From assembly GCF_031755915.1 (NCBI RefSeq), contig NC_083389.1:18515501-18579500 (forward strand): a stretch of 64,000 bases of DNA. The letters are read 5' to 3'. A program made the position numbers and the translations under genes. The notes under the pieces were generated by a model. It was given only the letters and a program-made list of their open reading frames with translations. It did not search any database and was not told the origin of the DNA. Origin of the DNA: Ziziphus jujuba. Its lineage: Eukaryota; Streptophyta; Magnoliopsida; Rosales; Rhamnaceae. Below are positions 1-12,057 of this stretch, one piece after another; within the stretch, counting starts at the first letter, position 1; the number at the start of each line of letters is the position of its first letter.

Positions 1-110
1 TTTGCAGTTAGCAACATATGCATGGAATTGTGAAGAAAAAAAAAAAAAAAAGTTGGATTTTTAAGATCTTAAATATTTGAGAAATTTATATATTATATTT
101 TTCTGACCAG

Positions 111-2023
111 GGAAACTTCAGTAACAGTCACCAACAAAAACAACCCTCTCTTGATTCTCAACATTCAAAACAAGATAAATACTGTTTGAGATCATCCAAA
201 CTTAGCTCAAAATTACACCAGAACATTTCATCGCTAGCTGAGACCAAGCAGACAATTGAACCCTCAAAATTGGCCTCACAAAACCAGGAGGAAGATCCGA
301 AATCTTTACCATCCACGGCAAATAGTGATAGGCCTTCATATGACGGATATAACTGGAGAAAATATGGGCAGAAGCAAGTCAAAGGAAGTGAGTATCCACG
401 AAGCTATTATAAGTGCACTCATCCAAATTGTCCAGTGAAAAAGAAGGTTGAGAGATCTTTGGATGGGCAGATCGCAGAAATTGTCTATAAGGGTGAACAC
501 AACCATTTAAAACCTCAGCCTCCTAGGAGAAGCTCATCAGGGATGCAAGGGTTAGGATTTGTGTCTGATGCTGCAGCTATTGATACCAACAACCAATTAC
601 CAAGTAGTCACCACGTTAATGAAAGGAATGAAGGTTCTGAAGGGAGACTAGATAATCAGAATGAAGTTGGCTTATCCAGGCATTCCTATCAAGGCGGCAA
701 AACTTCACAGCTTTATGATTCTGCTGCTACTGGAGGAATACTTTCTGCTGGAGGAACTCCCGATAACTCTTGTGGTCTTAGTGGAGAATGTGAGGAAGGA
801 AGTAAGGGGCTCGAGGCAGAGGATGATGAACCAAGAAGTAAGAGAAGGTAAGAGAAAGTACAAATTTAATGGTGCATAGAACCAAACCCTTTCTTAAGCA
901 GATGAGATTAGCAATATAATCTTTAGGTGGTAGTGATTTATGCTTGTAAATCAAGATGAGAAAACCATTGCATATCAAAGATATAGCATATAATAATCTA
1001 TTTAAGTTTAGAAACTGTCAAGCTTTTCTGTAAATGTTGATTTCTTTGTTCTAAGAATTGCTACCTTAATTTTTTCCTTATATTCAACATGGCTGCTATT
1101 GACTTCATTTGAACCATGCCCCTCTCCTTCAGGAAAGGTGAGAATCCATCCAATGAAGCAGGCACATTAGGGGAGGGTGTTCAAGAACCTCGCCTTGTAG
1201 TGCAAAACAATCCAGATACTGAGATTTTTTCTGATGGATTCCGCTGGAGAAAATATGGGCAGAAAGTTGTTAAGGGAAATCCATACCCCAGGTTAGGACT
1301 TTGATAACTTGTTTAAGATGTGTATATCTTGGTGATATATGTGGCCTTTTAAAGTCCGAAGGGAAAAAAGAAACAAGTTTCAGTTCTGTCTTGTTTTTAT
1401 GACATCGCCGGCGAGAATGTTACGCAATTTCTTTAACTGAAAATTGGAAGTTTCAAAGCTGCACTTGTTTCAAACGAAAGCTTTCCAAGTTTTCAAATCT
1501 TACAGAACATCTTTGCAGGTTTCTAAAATAATACAATATTTCTCCCTAAAGTATCCACGCAAGAATTGTGTTTTGCTAGTTGGTTCACAATCTAGAATTG
1601 ACTCTGCATTTTCTTGTGGCCAACATATATATTTATATATATATATATATATACACACACAGTTTTGCTATAGTGGGCATGAATGCTCACCTTATGGTGC
1701 TCATATCAAGCCCCTATCCACATGTGAGTATGCAGGCCCACCATAGCAAAATTATATATCTAATAATAAAATATATAATATATATTCTCTTTCCAATAAC
1801 TTTCCCTTACACTGTGCCTGTAATTTGTTGTTGCAGAAGTTACTATAGATGTACCAGTCTCAAATGCAATGTGAGGAAGCATGTGGAAAGAGCATCAGAT
1901 GATCCAAGGGCTTTCATAACAACATATGAAGGCAAGCATAACCATGAAATGCCACTTAGGAATTCAAATCCAGTATCATCTGAGGCTGAGACACTGGCTC
2001 CTACTGGTAAAGACAAACCATGA
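111..2023 (+). CDS. WRKY44-like: WRKY transcription factor, group I, WRKY44/TTG2-like (5' part outside window)
   Basis: Nuclear DNA-binding regulator expected to bind W-boxes. Three exons are seen: 111-847, 1133-1291 and 1837-2023. They join in frame (phases 2 and 2) to give 360 residues and a TGA stop. An AG acceptor lies just before 111, so earlier exons and the start are left of the window. The N-terminal WRKY domain (W at base 354) has WRKYGQK and a C-X4-C-X22-HXH zinc finger. The C-terminal domain again has WRKYGQK and C-X4-C-X23-HXH, and is split by an intron after the PR of NPYPR, the usual R-type position of the group I C-terminal domain. Between the domains is an acidic stretch followed by a basic RSKRRK nuclear-localisation-like motif. 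The linker and the [20 protein letters not shown] stretch resemble Arabidopsis WRKY44 (TTG2) as I recall it, a regulator of trichome and seed-coat traits. Group I is certain; the orthologue is inferred. Confidence 0.88.
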
Positions 2024-2346
2024 TCGACATTTTCTGAAAGCAAATCATTTCAAATCCATTTCGATCTGACCATCAATATCCGATGGAGTGAAAGGAGTAG
2101 CAGATACCAAATGATTACACAGTGATTTTAAAGCTCACCTCAAATGGTCTGCTTCATTTCTTTACCTTTTACCTGGGAAATGGGTATCAATCTCAACTAT
2201 GAATCCTACTTCAGGAAGACAGTTTAATTGTTCATTAAGCTTTTTTTTACCCCATATTGCTGCCCATCTTTGTAGTGCATTCATTTTTGTATTTAATTGT
2301 TTTCAACCCTATAAATAATAGGTAATCTAATCTTTCCATGTAACCT
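2024..2346. other. 3' flank of the WRKY gene
   Basis: AT-rich sequence after the WRKY stop, probably the 3' UTR and downstream flank. An AATAA-rich stretch near 2310-2322 could serve for polyadenylation. No other gene is visible. Confidence 0.5.
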
Positions 2347-2672
2347 AGGTGTCATTTGGTTTTGGTTATTTCAACCTAATTGTGTATGATTTGGTTATTT
2401 AAAATGTTTGTTAGTGTTAGTGGTTGTTAGGAATCTCAAATAAGTATGAGAAAGAGAAAAAAGAAAAGAAAAAAAACTTAAAATACCAAATTGAAAACCA
2501 TTTCAAAATTGCGTTTGATTTGGTCTCTTCATATTTTTGTTTGTTCTTTGAATTTGTAATTAATTGAGATGTCAAACAAACTTTAATTATCACTAATAAC
2601 CATTCGAAGAAAGCATATTACATACAATCAAGAAGAGAAAATCAAAAACAAATATATTACCAAATGACACCT
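2347..2672. mobile_element. MITE with 14-bp perfect terminal inverted repeats
   Basis: The left end AGGTGTCATTTGGT (2347-2360) is exactly inverted at the right end, ACCAAATGACACCT (2659-2672). The 326-bp body is AT-rich and has no coding potential, the layout of a non-autonomous DNA element. No clear target duplication was seen, so the superfamily (hAT, Mutator or other) is not assigned. Related sequence motifs occur at 32281-32830. Confidence 0.65.
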
Positions 2673-3171
2673 TAATATCTTCCAATTTTGCGGCAACTTT
2701 TGAAGTATTTGAATGATCCTTTATGGTTGATTAGATGCAGTACAAATATTTCGAAAATGTAAAGTTCTGTGTCGTTATGTTTGTAACCTTCATGTGTTGT
2801 CTCATGCTAATCTCTTACACCTATGCATATCAATATAATAAAATAAGCATTGTACTACTAGATGTACTCAATTTGTTTAACATATTTTACGTGGGTATAA
2901 TTTTACTAGTTGAAATATAAATGTAGTCCATATTTAAAAGCAAGTGGGACCAAATATATTAATTGGAGAAATGATACTCTATTTGCCATTTGTATTTTGA
3001 CTAATTAAATTAAAAGCAAAAATATTGACAAAACTATTTAGATTGACTGGTTTGTCAAGCATATTGCCTGAACAATCTCAACATTTAATCAACAAAAACA
3101 ACTAATTTTCCCATAAAGGTTTCTGGGTTGCTTCCAAGAAGCTCATATGTCTTTAGAACTTGGGATTTCAT

Positions 3172-3293
3172 TTCGGTATCTGCCGCTTCAATCAGTTTTA
3201 TTTATTTATTATTACCAATTTTAGTGTTTCATCTGGGTAGCTGCCGATTCAATCAGTTTTATTTATTTATTATTAACAATTTTAGTGTTTCAT
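3172..3293. repeat. Tandem duplication, period 61 bp, two copies
   Basis: Two adjacent copies of a unit containing TCAATCAG, TTTATTTATTTATTATTA and TTTTAGTGTTTCAT differ at only a few bases. A 20-bp repeat (AAGAATGACTATCTCTCAAC) occurs just beyond it, at 3351 and again near 3380. It is non-coding and probably a replication-slippage duplication. Confidence 0.8.
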
Positions 3294-3639
3294 AGGTGTA
3301 AGTGTGAGGGCTATACCAATGAATCAACTGCACTTAACATCCTATCCTTAAAGAATGACTATCTCTCAACATGCCATTAAAGAATGACTATCTCTCAACT
3401 TATAAGAGGTAACGTGATGATGTGCTAAATCATATAGGTTACATTTTAAGCAATAATTCGAAACTAAAAATTTAGTTTCTTTTCTGAATAAATTGGGAAA
3501 TGAGATTTCATCACTACACTTTGAACCCAGAATTTGAGAGTTATTACCAGTAGTTATTACCAATTGGACTATCCCACGATTGGAGATGTGACAATTTTAA
3601 ACACTTACCATGTTATGGTGTCTCATATTATAAGTGGAG

Positions 3640-3985
3640 AAATACCTTACAAGAGACCGAATATGTGTATATATTGTGGAAGCTGACTCTTCGTTGATTG
3701 TTTCTTGGGTTGATGCGTTTCATCCTTATTATGGGATCAGTCAAAGCTGCAGAATTACCTTTCTTAGAATCCTTATTTCTCTATTTCGCATGTTTTTAAG
3801 GAGTACAATATTGTTGCAGCTTGTCTTGCCAATTGTAGCCATGATTATTCTCTAGGTTTACATATCCTCGGTAATCCTGCTAAAGGAGTTGCTCAGATTG
3901 TATTTGATGACTGTGTTGGGAGATTTTCTTCCAGACGAGTTAATATAGTTTCTTAGAGCCGATAACTCCTTTTCTGATAAAAATA
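3640..3985 (+). pseudogene. LINE / reverse-transcriptase-associated RNase H tail, decayed
   Basis: Translation gives VEADSSLIVSWVDAF, which resembles the ESDS segment of the RNase H domain (RVT_3) in plant non-LTR elements. After a frame change it gives HVFKEYNIVAACLAN, like the usual H-x-REAN-x-AADxLAN motif, then a C-terminal stretch with IVFDDCVG ending at a TAG near base 3956. An A-rich tail (about 3979-4000) follows, as at a LINE 3' end. A frameshift lies inside the domain, so it is non-functional. The upstream reverse transcriptase is missing, consistent with a 5'-truncated copy. An endogenous RNase H-like gene relic is the alternative. Confidence 0.6.
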
Positions 3986-6900
3986 AAAAAATAAAAATTA
4001 TTACTTTAGAGGGGGTTATTTGTTTTTAACAAATGAATATTTTATTAATTTATTGATTTAAAAACAGTTTTATTTTGTTTTATTTTATTGGTAATAGACT
4101 TAAAACAAGTTTTATGTTTTTTATGCTTGTATATGTATTATTTTTTTACCAAGATAAATGTGTGACTTAGGAATAGGCCTCTTTAAGATGATGACATTTA
4201 TGTTTTATGAGTACGCCTATCTATAATGATGATAGTTATGTTTTGTCAGCTGTTTGTCCATAAGATACCTTTCAAGCGATAGGGACGTTAACAACTAGCT
4301 ATAAAATACACCAAAATATCAAATGTTTGCTGAATGCATTGCAAAAATTTAAGGTTGAGTTTTTGAGTTCGATTTAGGTATAAAGAAAAGGTAAATGAAC
4401 TTTACATGCAAAAAATTTGAGATACAGCTAAACTGAGAAAATATAAGTTATCAAAGTAAACAAGTTACTTGATATATGTTATATTGACAATTCAAGATTG
4501 TGCCCATGATAATCTTAGTTATCCTAAAGCAATTAAGCGGAAAAACTAGCAACACCAAGTTAAGGATATTCACACCTTAAAAATATTAGTCATCAAATCA
4601 TCATTTTCCATGCTTCATACGAGAACTTAACAATACCATACGATCCATACATAACCATAATTTAACAATACAACTTAAAATCACCAAATATTCAAAGTAA
4701 ACTACAAATAAGAAAGTAACATAATGAATGGCATGAGATTTAATAATGTAGTGTAGATAAAATTTACCAAAAGTTTGTAAATCCAATAAATCATTAGTAA
4801 GCCTTAAGGAATTCAACAATATTATGGTTACAAAATATACAGCATCAAGATATAAGTTAAAACCAAAGTAGAAAAGCCACTAATCACACACCATGCACAT
4901 ATCAAGATGTGTAGAGCACATAAAATCATTAAGCCACAGGCACAAATAAGAGCAGATTATAGCATGAAAGGCGTGTAACATAATTGTAAACTGTAAAGTA
5001 ATTTCATCATTTCCACTACTTGGTAGAAATACTAGATGCCACCAAGTGGAGGTAGCATTGTAATCATCATATTCATAATAGAACTGTAATCAGCATAATC
5101 TATCACTATAAATTTGCTAAAAACAGTAACCCTCTTGTAGTCTAGAGAAACACCATATTACTAAACAGGTAATAGAATGTTTCACTACCTCCAATACCCA
5201 GAAAAGACATCTCTCTGCACTAGATTAACAAGATATATCAAGCCGCATTTACATCCATATACATATTTTTAATCAATAGTCAATAATCACAATATCAGTT
5301 GAACAAACTCTAAGCTAAATCAATAATTCATATCCATAAACCAAAATCATAGAATCAAATCCAGAATATTAGAAATCTCCATTTAAAACGATGAAGTGCC
5401 AAATCAATCCATCTTCAGGTTTTTAAAATCCACATTTCCAAAATCTAAACTCAGTAAAATAATTTCCATAAAACATGAGATTATGATATGCATAAATGCA
5501 TGCTATGCATGATGCAGTATATACATATATAAATATAGAAAGAACAAGAAATTGCCATATACACAATTCCAAACTAAAGAATAGATTCCAAATAAAAAAT
5601 GTATGCACGAATGATGTTATATATATATATATGGATGCAAAAAGAGCTTATGAAAAATCCCATTCACAAATCGTGGCCTTTAGCAAAACGTAGCCTAAAA
5701 AAGGATTCCTCACCAAACTTGTTTAGGTGCTCTTTTGTCTATGTTAAAATCACAACTTCGTTAATATCCAGTTTGAGAATCCAACTGTCTACTTATAAAC
5801 ATTCATTTTCAAATCAATGAAGTGGAGAACCATACAAGATCCATTTTCGTTACAAAATGGTAATTTCCAATGCCAAACACTAAGCCCAAAACAGTCTATC
5901 TTCTACCAGGATTTCCAAAATAACAAGTTTGGCACTTTAACAGTTAGGGGGGTAAATGAGTCAAGTTAAGTTGAGTATTAGCATTCTCAATCTCGGTTTG
6001 TATGATTTTATAGTATTTAAGCTAGACTCAAGCTTACAAAATCTTGAAATAACTTGCTCAGGTTTGGCACGATTCATTATAACATAAAAATTTAAAAACA
6101 TGAACATTTATTTTTAAAACAAAAGTTTTAACATTAGTTATTAATAAATTTTATTTTTTCTATTAATTTTATTGCAAAATTAATTTATTTTTAAAATATA
6201 AAAAATATTGTTTATGCATTATAAATATTAAATGTGCTTAAATTCATAATAAATTTTTTATATAAATACATATAAATAACAAATTCGAGCTGCTCACAAG
6301 CTATTTACGAACTTAATTTATTGCTCAAATAGCTTGCAACCTTCATTTCTTATTCAAGCTAGACTCATTTTCTTCATGAGTTAAGTTCGAAGGAGATAAA
6401 ATCGAGCCAAACTTACCAACCAATTTCAAAATCCAAAACAAAGATCTAACTCCACAATTATAAACCAAAATAAGAAGAAAAAAAATATTGTTAAAATCAT
6501 GCAAGAGAGCTCTTAGGTTTGAAGTAGAAAAGGAACTAAAGTTGTTTGAAAGCCTAACAAATCCTCTACATGCAACATAAATTCTCAACTCAAAAACCAA
6601 ATATCCAAAATATATGAAAATCTCAAGTAAAAAATTCAAGTAAAATTTGAAAAATTCTTGTTAAAGAACAAATAAGCCTTTCAGGTTTGCAAAAAGAAGA
6701 AGAAGAGATGAAGTAAAATGAATATGCAGTGGGGGTTGAGGTTTCAGTTTTGAAGAAAAACGGAGAAGGGGATGATGAGATTGAAGAGGAAATTAGCAAA
6801 AAAAACCAAATGAACCTTATTTACAAAATTATACACTCTCACATCAAAACAGTTGAGTGGTGAAGGCCCATGTGAATCACCACGTTTTTATTGTATTTTT

Positions 6901-7185
6901 TTAACTAATTTTCTTTCACCTTGTTATTTATTATTATTATTTTTCATGGAGGATTTATAGTTAAATTATAATGACGATGATAGTCAATTGTTATCATGCA
7001 CATAAATATTTCACGTAAGTTATATAGATTAAATTAGAATCTCGGACAGAAGGGTGTGTTAGCATGAGAGCTTTGCTGATAAGTTATGACAAATATTTTC
7101 AACCTAAAAAGTAAAAAAAAAAAAAAAAAAAAAAAGCTCTTAATTTTTTTCACAAAACAAATTAAAAGCTTTTACTTCACAAAGT
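3986..7185. other. AT-rich intergenic region, no gene recognised
   Basis: No reading frame here shows recognisable protein similarity; open frames of up to about 98 codons look like chance in low-GC DNA. Between about 5945 and 6420 are scattered AAGCTAGACTCAAGCTT-like and AGCTCG-type half-palindromes, in places inverted with respect to each other. They look like an old, heavily decayed inverted-repeat transposon, but no ends could be fixed. A purine-rich stretch with GAAGAAGAAGAAGAG lies near 6695. Confidence 0.4.
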
Positions 7186-7247
7186 AATAATAGTAATAGT
7201 AGTAATAATAACAACAACAATAATAATAATAATAATAATAATAATTT
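7186..7247. repeat. Imperfect (TAA)n/(CAA)n microsatellite
   Basis: Trinucleotide run with AATAATAGTAATAGTAG, ACAACAACAA and a pure AAT block. The sequence up to 7540 also contains a (TA)n run near 7370-7391 and poly-A tracts, and no gene. Confidence 0.85.
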
Positions 7248-7539
7248 TTTTATTAAAGTGGTGCTGTTTGTTTTGGTTATAAGTTAACTAGGCTTGGCCG
7301 CAAAAATAAATAAATAAAAAAATAAAATAAAAAAATAAAGGAATGATATTTTCTATTTTATACTTTCATATATATATATATATATATATACATACATATA
7401 TTACAGGAAATGATTGTCCTTCGACATTCGTGGAAGTGCATGAAAATGTTATTGTAGAAATCAAAGAAAAAGAAAAAGTAAAATAAAATCACGCAACGGT
7501 AAAAAATTTACCCCCAATCCAACCTATAAAAAAAAAAAA

Positions 7540-8774
7540 GAAAAAAAGAAAAAACCCACAAAAATTGGGCCTAGTTGTATACATGTGTCGTGCATACATG
7601 TAACTTATGGCCAAGTGCACAAATATAAATGTTCCACTTATCAAAATATACCATGTGGATTGATGACATATCATGCATACATGGGAGATCAATGGAATGC
7701 AATCCATATGTCGCCTTGTGAATGAGCCACATGTATACAAATACCATTTAAAATGATAAAAACTTAAAAACGCATGTCATGAACACATGTGACCACTTGA
7801 AATGTGTCACAATTTCATTCTACCACATGTCAATATGACCATGTGGGATAGTGACATGTCACTGTGACATGGACATCACACTTAGCATGTGATCCATATG
7901 GTAAGTTTTCAACAAAACACATGTATGTCATTGCCATGTGTCAGATAATGTGTCTAAAACATATATCACGCTTACGTGTATAATTTGCCATTTATCTTAA
8001 TTCAATTGTGCCATATTTTGAAATGTGCCACAAGCATTGATGACATGTCATGCCTACATGGATCATTTTGTGGGATGGGATCAAAATGTCACCTTATGAC
8101 TAGACACAAATATACAAATTCCATGTACGATAAAAATATGTTACTTACATGTGTCACGATTTTAATTTGCCACATGTCAATACCACCACATAGCATAGCG
8201 ATGTGTCATGGTGGCATGGAAATCATACTTGGCATGTGATTCATATGGTAGGCTATGAGTGGGCCACATGTACACCCTTGCAATGTGTTAGATGATATGT
8301 CATATACACGTGTCACTCATATATATAACTTGTTGCTAGGTATATAAATATAAACAATCTACTTTTTGAAACATTACAAATGTAGATTGATGATGTGTCA
8401 TGCATATGTGGAAGGTCAATGGAATCAATATGTCATCTTGTGAATGGAGGCTGCATGTACACAAAATGTCACGTGTACTGATGACATGTCAAAACATGTA
8501 TCATGAATATATGTTGCCATTTACAATGTATCACAATTTATTTTTGCCACATGCCAATATAACCACGTGTCAAAGTGAAGTGTCATTATAACACAGGCAT
8601 CACATTTGACATGGGATCCATATGGGAGGTTGTGAATGGGTGACATGCATATGCCATGTGTTAAATGACGTATCTAAACCACATATCAAGTTTATGTATA
8701 TTTTTTGCCATGTGACTTAATTTAATCATGTGACTTTTTGAAATGTACCATAAGTATTGATAATGTGTCATGCC
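7540..8774. repeat. Diverged satellite array, part 1 (units about 350-375 bp)
   Basis: A landmark of the form GCCACATGTCAATA...CATGTGATCCATATGG recurs at about 7823, 8170 and 8546, giving spacings near 347 and 376 bp. The units are rich in CACATGT, CATGTG and GTCATGC words, many being CANNTG palindromes, and no frame is conserved. The array continues at 15723 after the hAT insertion and again after the copia insertion. Confidence 0.75.
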
Positions 8775-8791
8775 AGGGAAGCAAATATTGT
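8774..8791 (+). repeat. hAT left terminal inverted repeat
   Basis: CAGGGAAGCAAATATTG fits the hAT terminal pattern (YARNG start) and pairs with the inverted right end of the element. Confidence 0.75.
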
Positions 8792-9540
8792 TGAGATAGT
8801 GGAAATGTCGGCGACACTTTCCGTTGTCGACTCCGTCCGACACCGACAGAGGGGGGGGGGGGGGGGAAGAAGTTTCTTGCACGCGTGTCGTCGACTTGTC
8901 ACCGGAATCGATGGAAGTCGACGAAATCGTCCATTGTCGGTGAAGATTTCGGGTTTTATGTGGATAAGGTAGAAAGATCGGCCGGTTGTCGACGGGAGAA
9001 GGTGGAAATTTCTGGGATATGTCGGCCGGAATGGTTGGGTGTGTTTGTGTTGATTTGTGTGGTTGTGTTGATTTGTGTGTGTGTTTGGTTTGTGGTAATC
9101 GGCCGGAAGGGAGAAGAACTGAAGGGGGGAAGAGATGGGGGGATACACAGAGAGAAGAGAAAAGAAAGAGGAGAGTGCCGTTGGGAATTTTGTTGTTTTT
9201 TTTTTGTGTTATTGGCTTGAAAAAAAAAAAGAAACTGTGATATAAGGGTTGAGATCGGCCGAGAATGGAGAAGTTTGAAGAGATTGTCAGTCGAGAAGAG
9301 AGAAGAGGGGAAAGAGAGGGCTGGCCGGAAGGGAGAACTGAAGGGGGGAAGAGATGGGGGGATACACAAAGAGAAGAGAAGGGAGACGGCCGAAATTGGA
9401 AATTTTGTTTTTTTTTTTTTGTTTTTTGTTTTTTTTGGTTGTTATTGGCTTAAAAAAAAAGTGAATGAGAGGGTGAGGGCCGAAATTGAGGAAATAAAAT
9501 GTGAATGATAATGCATGAATGAATGTGCAAAAATGATTGA
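8792..9540 (+). other. GC-rich leader of the hAT element with G16 run and internal duplication
   Basis: An island of high GC in AT-rich surroundings. It contains a run of 16 G (8851-8866) and repeated GGCCGG and TCGTCGAC-like words. A tandem duplication is present: the stretch from GGCCGGAAGGGAGA to GTTATTGGCTT occurs at about 9100-9230 and again at about 9323-9460. Overlapping open frames on both strands are low-complexity and unlike any known protein. It probably represents the promoter/5' leader of the transposase gene, but no core promoter element can be assigned with confidence. Confidence 0.55.
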
Positions 9541-10164
9541 TTGTTTGATTTTTTTTTTTCAAAATATTAATCGAGTAGGATATCTAAACTATAGGAAAAA
9601 AATTTGAAATGAAAAAAATAATAAGTTTACAGCTGTGAATTCACCTGTTCGACTGAAAAAGTAAAGTAATGGAAAGAAAAAATCACGAGAAAATTGCAGA
9701 AACAAATAATACAATGAGAGAATTGCGGGAAGAAATAATAAAATAAAATTATTATAGGCAAGTACGTTGCTGTCTTTTTTGTTTTCTTTTTAACTTTAAA
9801 AGTACAAACATTCATGAGACAACTTATTTTTTAGTGCTTTATAATTTTGAAGAGGTAAGGAAATGAGTGTAGCATAAGAATGCGTGTATAGCAACTCAGC
9901 CATATTTTGATGTTTTGAATCCTTCTGTTTCAGCATAAATCATAGAGAGAGTAAACATAAAGTTTCAGAAAAATGAAATTGAGTGCACGCGAAGTTTTCA
10001 TTGAAGTAATTAGTTTTTAATCTTTTTTTTTTGTTTTTCTTTATTTAACATTTATATTCATAAAAGGAAGAACTTTTGGAAGATCCACGTTAGAAAAAAA
10101 ATCTCAATTCACAATTTCTAGATGCTCAAAAGTAAGCATTTTAATAACAAATATTCTTAAAATT
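9541..10164. other. AT-rich spacer inside the hAT element
   Basis: AT-rich sequence with poly-T and poly-A runs; no gene, RNA or clear repeat is seen. Confidence 0.5.
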
Positions 10165-10973
10165 GTGTTTATTATTTAACAATTTCTAATTATTATTGTT
10201 ATTATTCTTATTAATGTTGTTATTATTTATATTATTATTAATATTGTTATTATTGTTGTTATTATTATTATTATTATCATTATTGCTATTAATATTGTTA
10301 TTATTGTTGATGTTATTATTATTATTAATGTAGTCATTATTATTTCTATTATTATTAATGTTGTTATTATTGTTGTTTATTATTATTATTAATATTATTA
10401 TTATTATTGTTATTCTTCTTCTAATTATTATTGTTATTATATATATTATCGTTATTACTATTAATATTGTTATTATTATTATTAATATTGTTATTATGGT
10501 TATTATTCTTCTTCTTATTATTGTTATTATTATTATTATCATGTTGTCATTATTTATATTATTATTAATATTGTTATTATTGTTATTATTATCATGATTG
10601 TTATTATTGTTGATGTTATTATTATTATTAATGTAGTCATTATTATTTCTATTATTAATATTATTATTAATGTTGTTATTTTGTTGTTTATTGTTATTAT
10701 TATTGTTATTCTTCTTCTAATTATTATTATTATTATATTTATTATCATTATTACTATTAATATTGTTATTATTATTATTAATATTGTTATTATGGTTATT
10801 ATTATTCTTCTTATTATTGTTATTATTATTATTATCATGTTGTCATTACTTATATTATATTGTTATTATTGTTATTATTATCATGATTGTTATTATTGTT
10901 GATGTTATTATTATTATTAATGTAGTTATTATTATTTCTATTATTAATATTATTATTAATGTTGTTATTATTG

Positions 10974-11018
<45 letters not shown>

Positions 11019-11769
11019 GTTATTCTTCTTCTAATTATTATTGTTATTATATTTATTATCGTTATTACTATTAATGTTGTTATTATTATTATTAATATTG
11101 TTATTATGGTTATTATTATTCTTTTTATTATTGTCATTATTATTATTATTATCATGTTGTCATTACTTATATTATTATTAATATTGTTATTATTGTTATT
11201 ATTATCATGATTGTTATTAATATTGTTATTATTGTTGATGTTATTATTATTATTAATGTAGTCATTATTATTGCTATTATTAATATTATTATTAATGTTG
11301 TTATTATTGTTGTTTATTATTATTATTAATATTATTATTATTGTTATTCTTCTTCTAATTATTATTGTTATTATATTTATTATCATTATTATTATTAATG
11401 TTGTTATTATTATTATTAATGTTGTTATGATGATTATTATTCTTCTTCTTATTATTGTTATTATTATTATTATCAAGTTGTTATTATTTATATTATTATT
11501 AATATTGTTATTATTATCATTATTGTTATTAATATTGTTATTATTGTTGATGTTACTATTATTATTAATGTAGTTATTATTATTTTTATTATTAATATTA
11601 TTATTAATGTTGTTATTATTGTTGTTTATTATTATTATTAATATTATTATTATTGTAATTCTTCTTCTAATTATTATTGTTATTATACTTGTTATCGTTA
11701 TTATTATTAATGTTGTTATTATTATTATTATTAATATTGTTATTATGGTTATTATTCTTCTTCTTATTA

Positions 11770-11800
<31 letters not shown>

Positions 11801-12020
11801 CATGAATATTAATATCGTTATTATTTTTCTTATTAATGTTGTTGTTATTATTTTTACTACTATTAATGTTGTTATTATTGTTGTTTATTAATATTGTTAT
11901 TATTGTTATTCTTATTATTATTGAAATTATTATTAAAATTATTATTACTTTTATTATTTTTTTTACTTTTTATTATTTTTATTATTTTTCTTATTCTTAT
12001 TGTTGTTCTTAATATTATTA
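10165..12020. repeat. ATT/GTT-rich minisatellite with about 300-bp higher-order period
   Basis: About 1.85 kb is built almost wholly of TTA, TTG and TTC triplets. Rare variant words recur in fixed order: TAATGTAG begins at 10326, 10629, 10918, 11254 and 11566 (spacings 303, 289, 336 and 312), with CTTCTTCTAATTATT and TATCATG blocks in between. The array therefore grew by duplicating a block of about 300 bp, not only by triplet slippage. Long open frames rich in Ile, Asn or Leu are by-products of the triplet structure. It ends about 40 bp before the transposase start codon. Confidence 0.9.
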
Positions 12021-12057
12021 TTAACTTAATAATTATGTATGATTATTAAAAGGAAAA

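Noticed and set aside
8768..9562. Overlapping frames of up to 137 codons on both strands of the hAT leader
   Set aside because: Purine/pyrimidine-biased duplicated sequence gives open frames by composition; no recognisable protein.
10186..11891. Very long reading frames on both strands made of Ile, Asn or Leu
   Set aside because: They arise from the ATT/GTT triplet array, which lacks stops in several frames. There is no protein-like composition or conserved motif.
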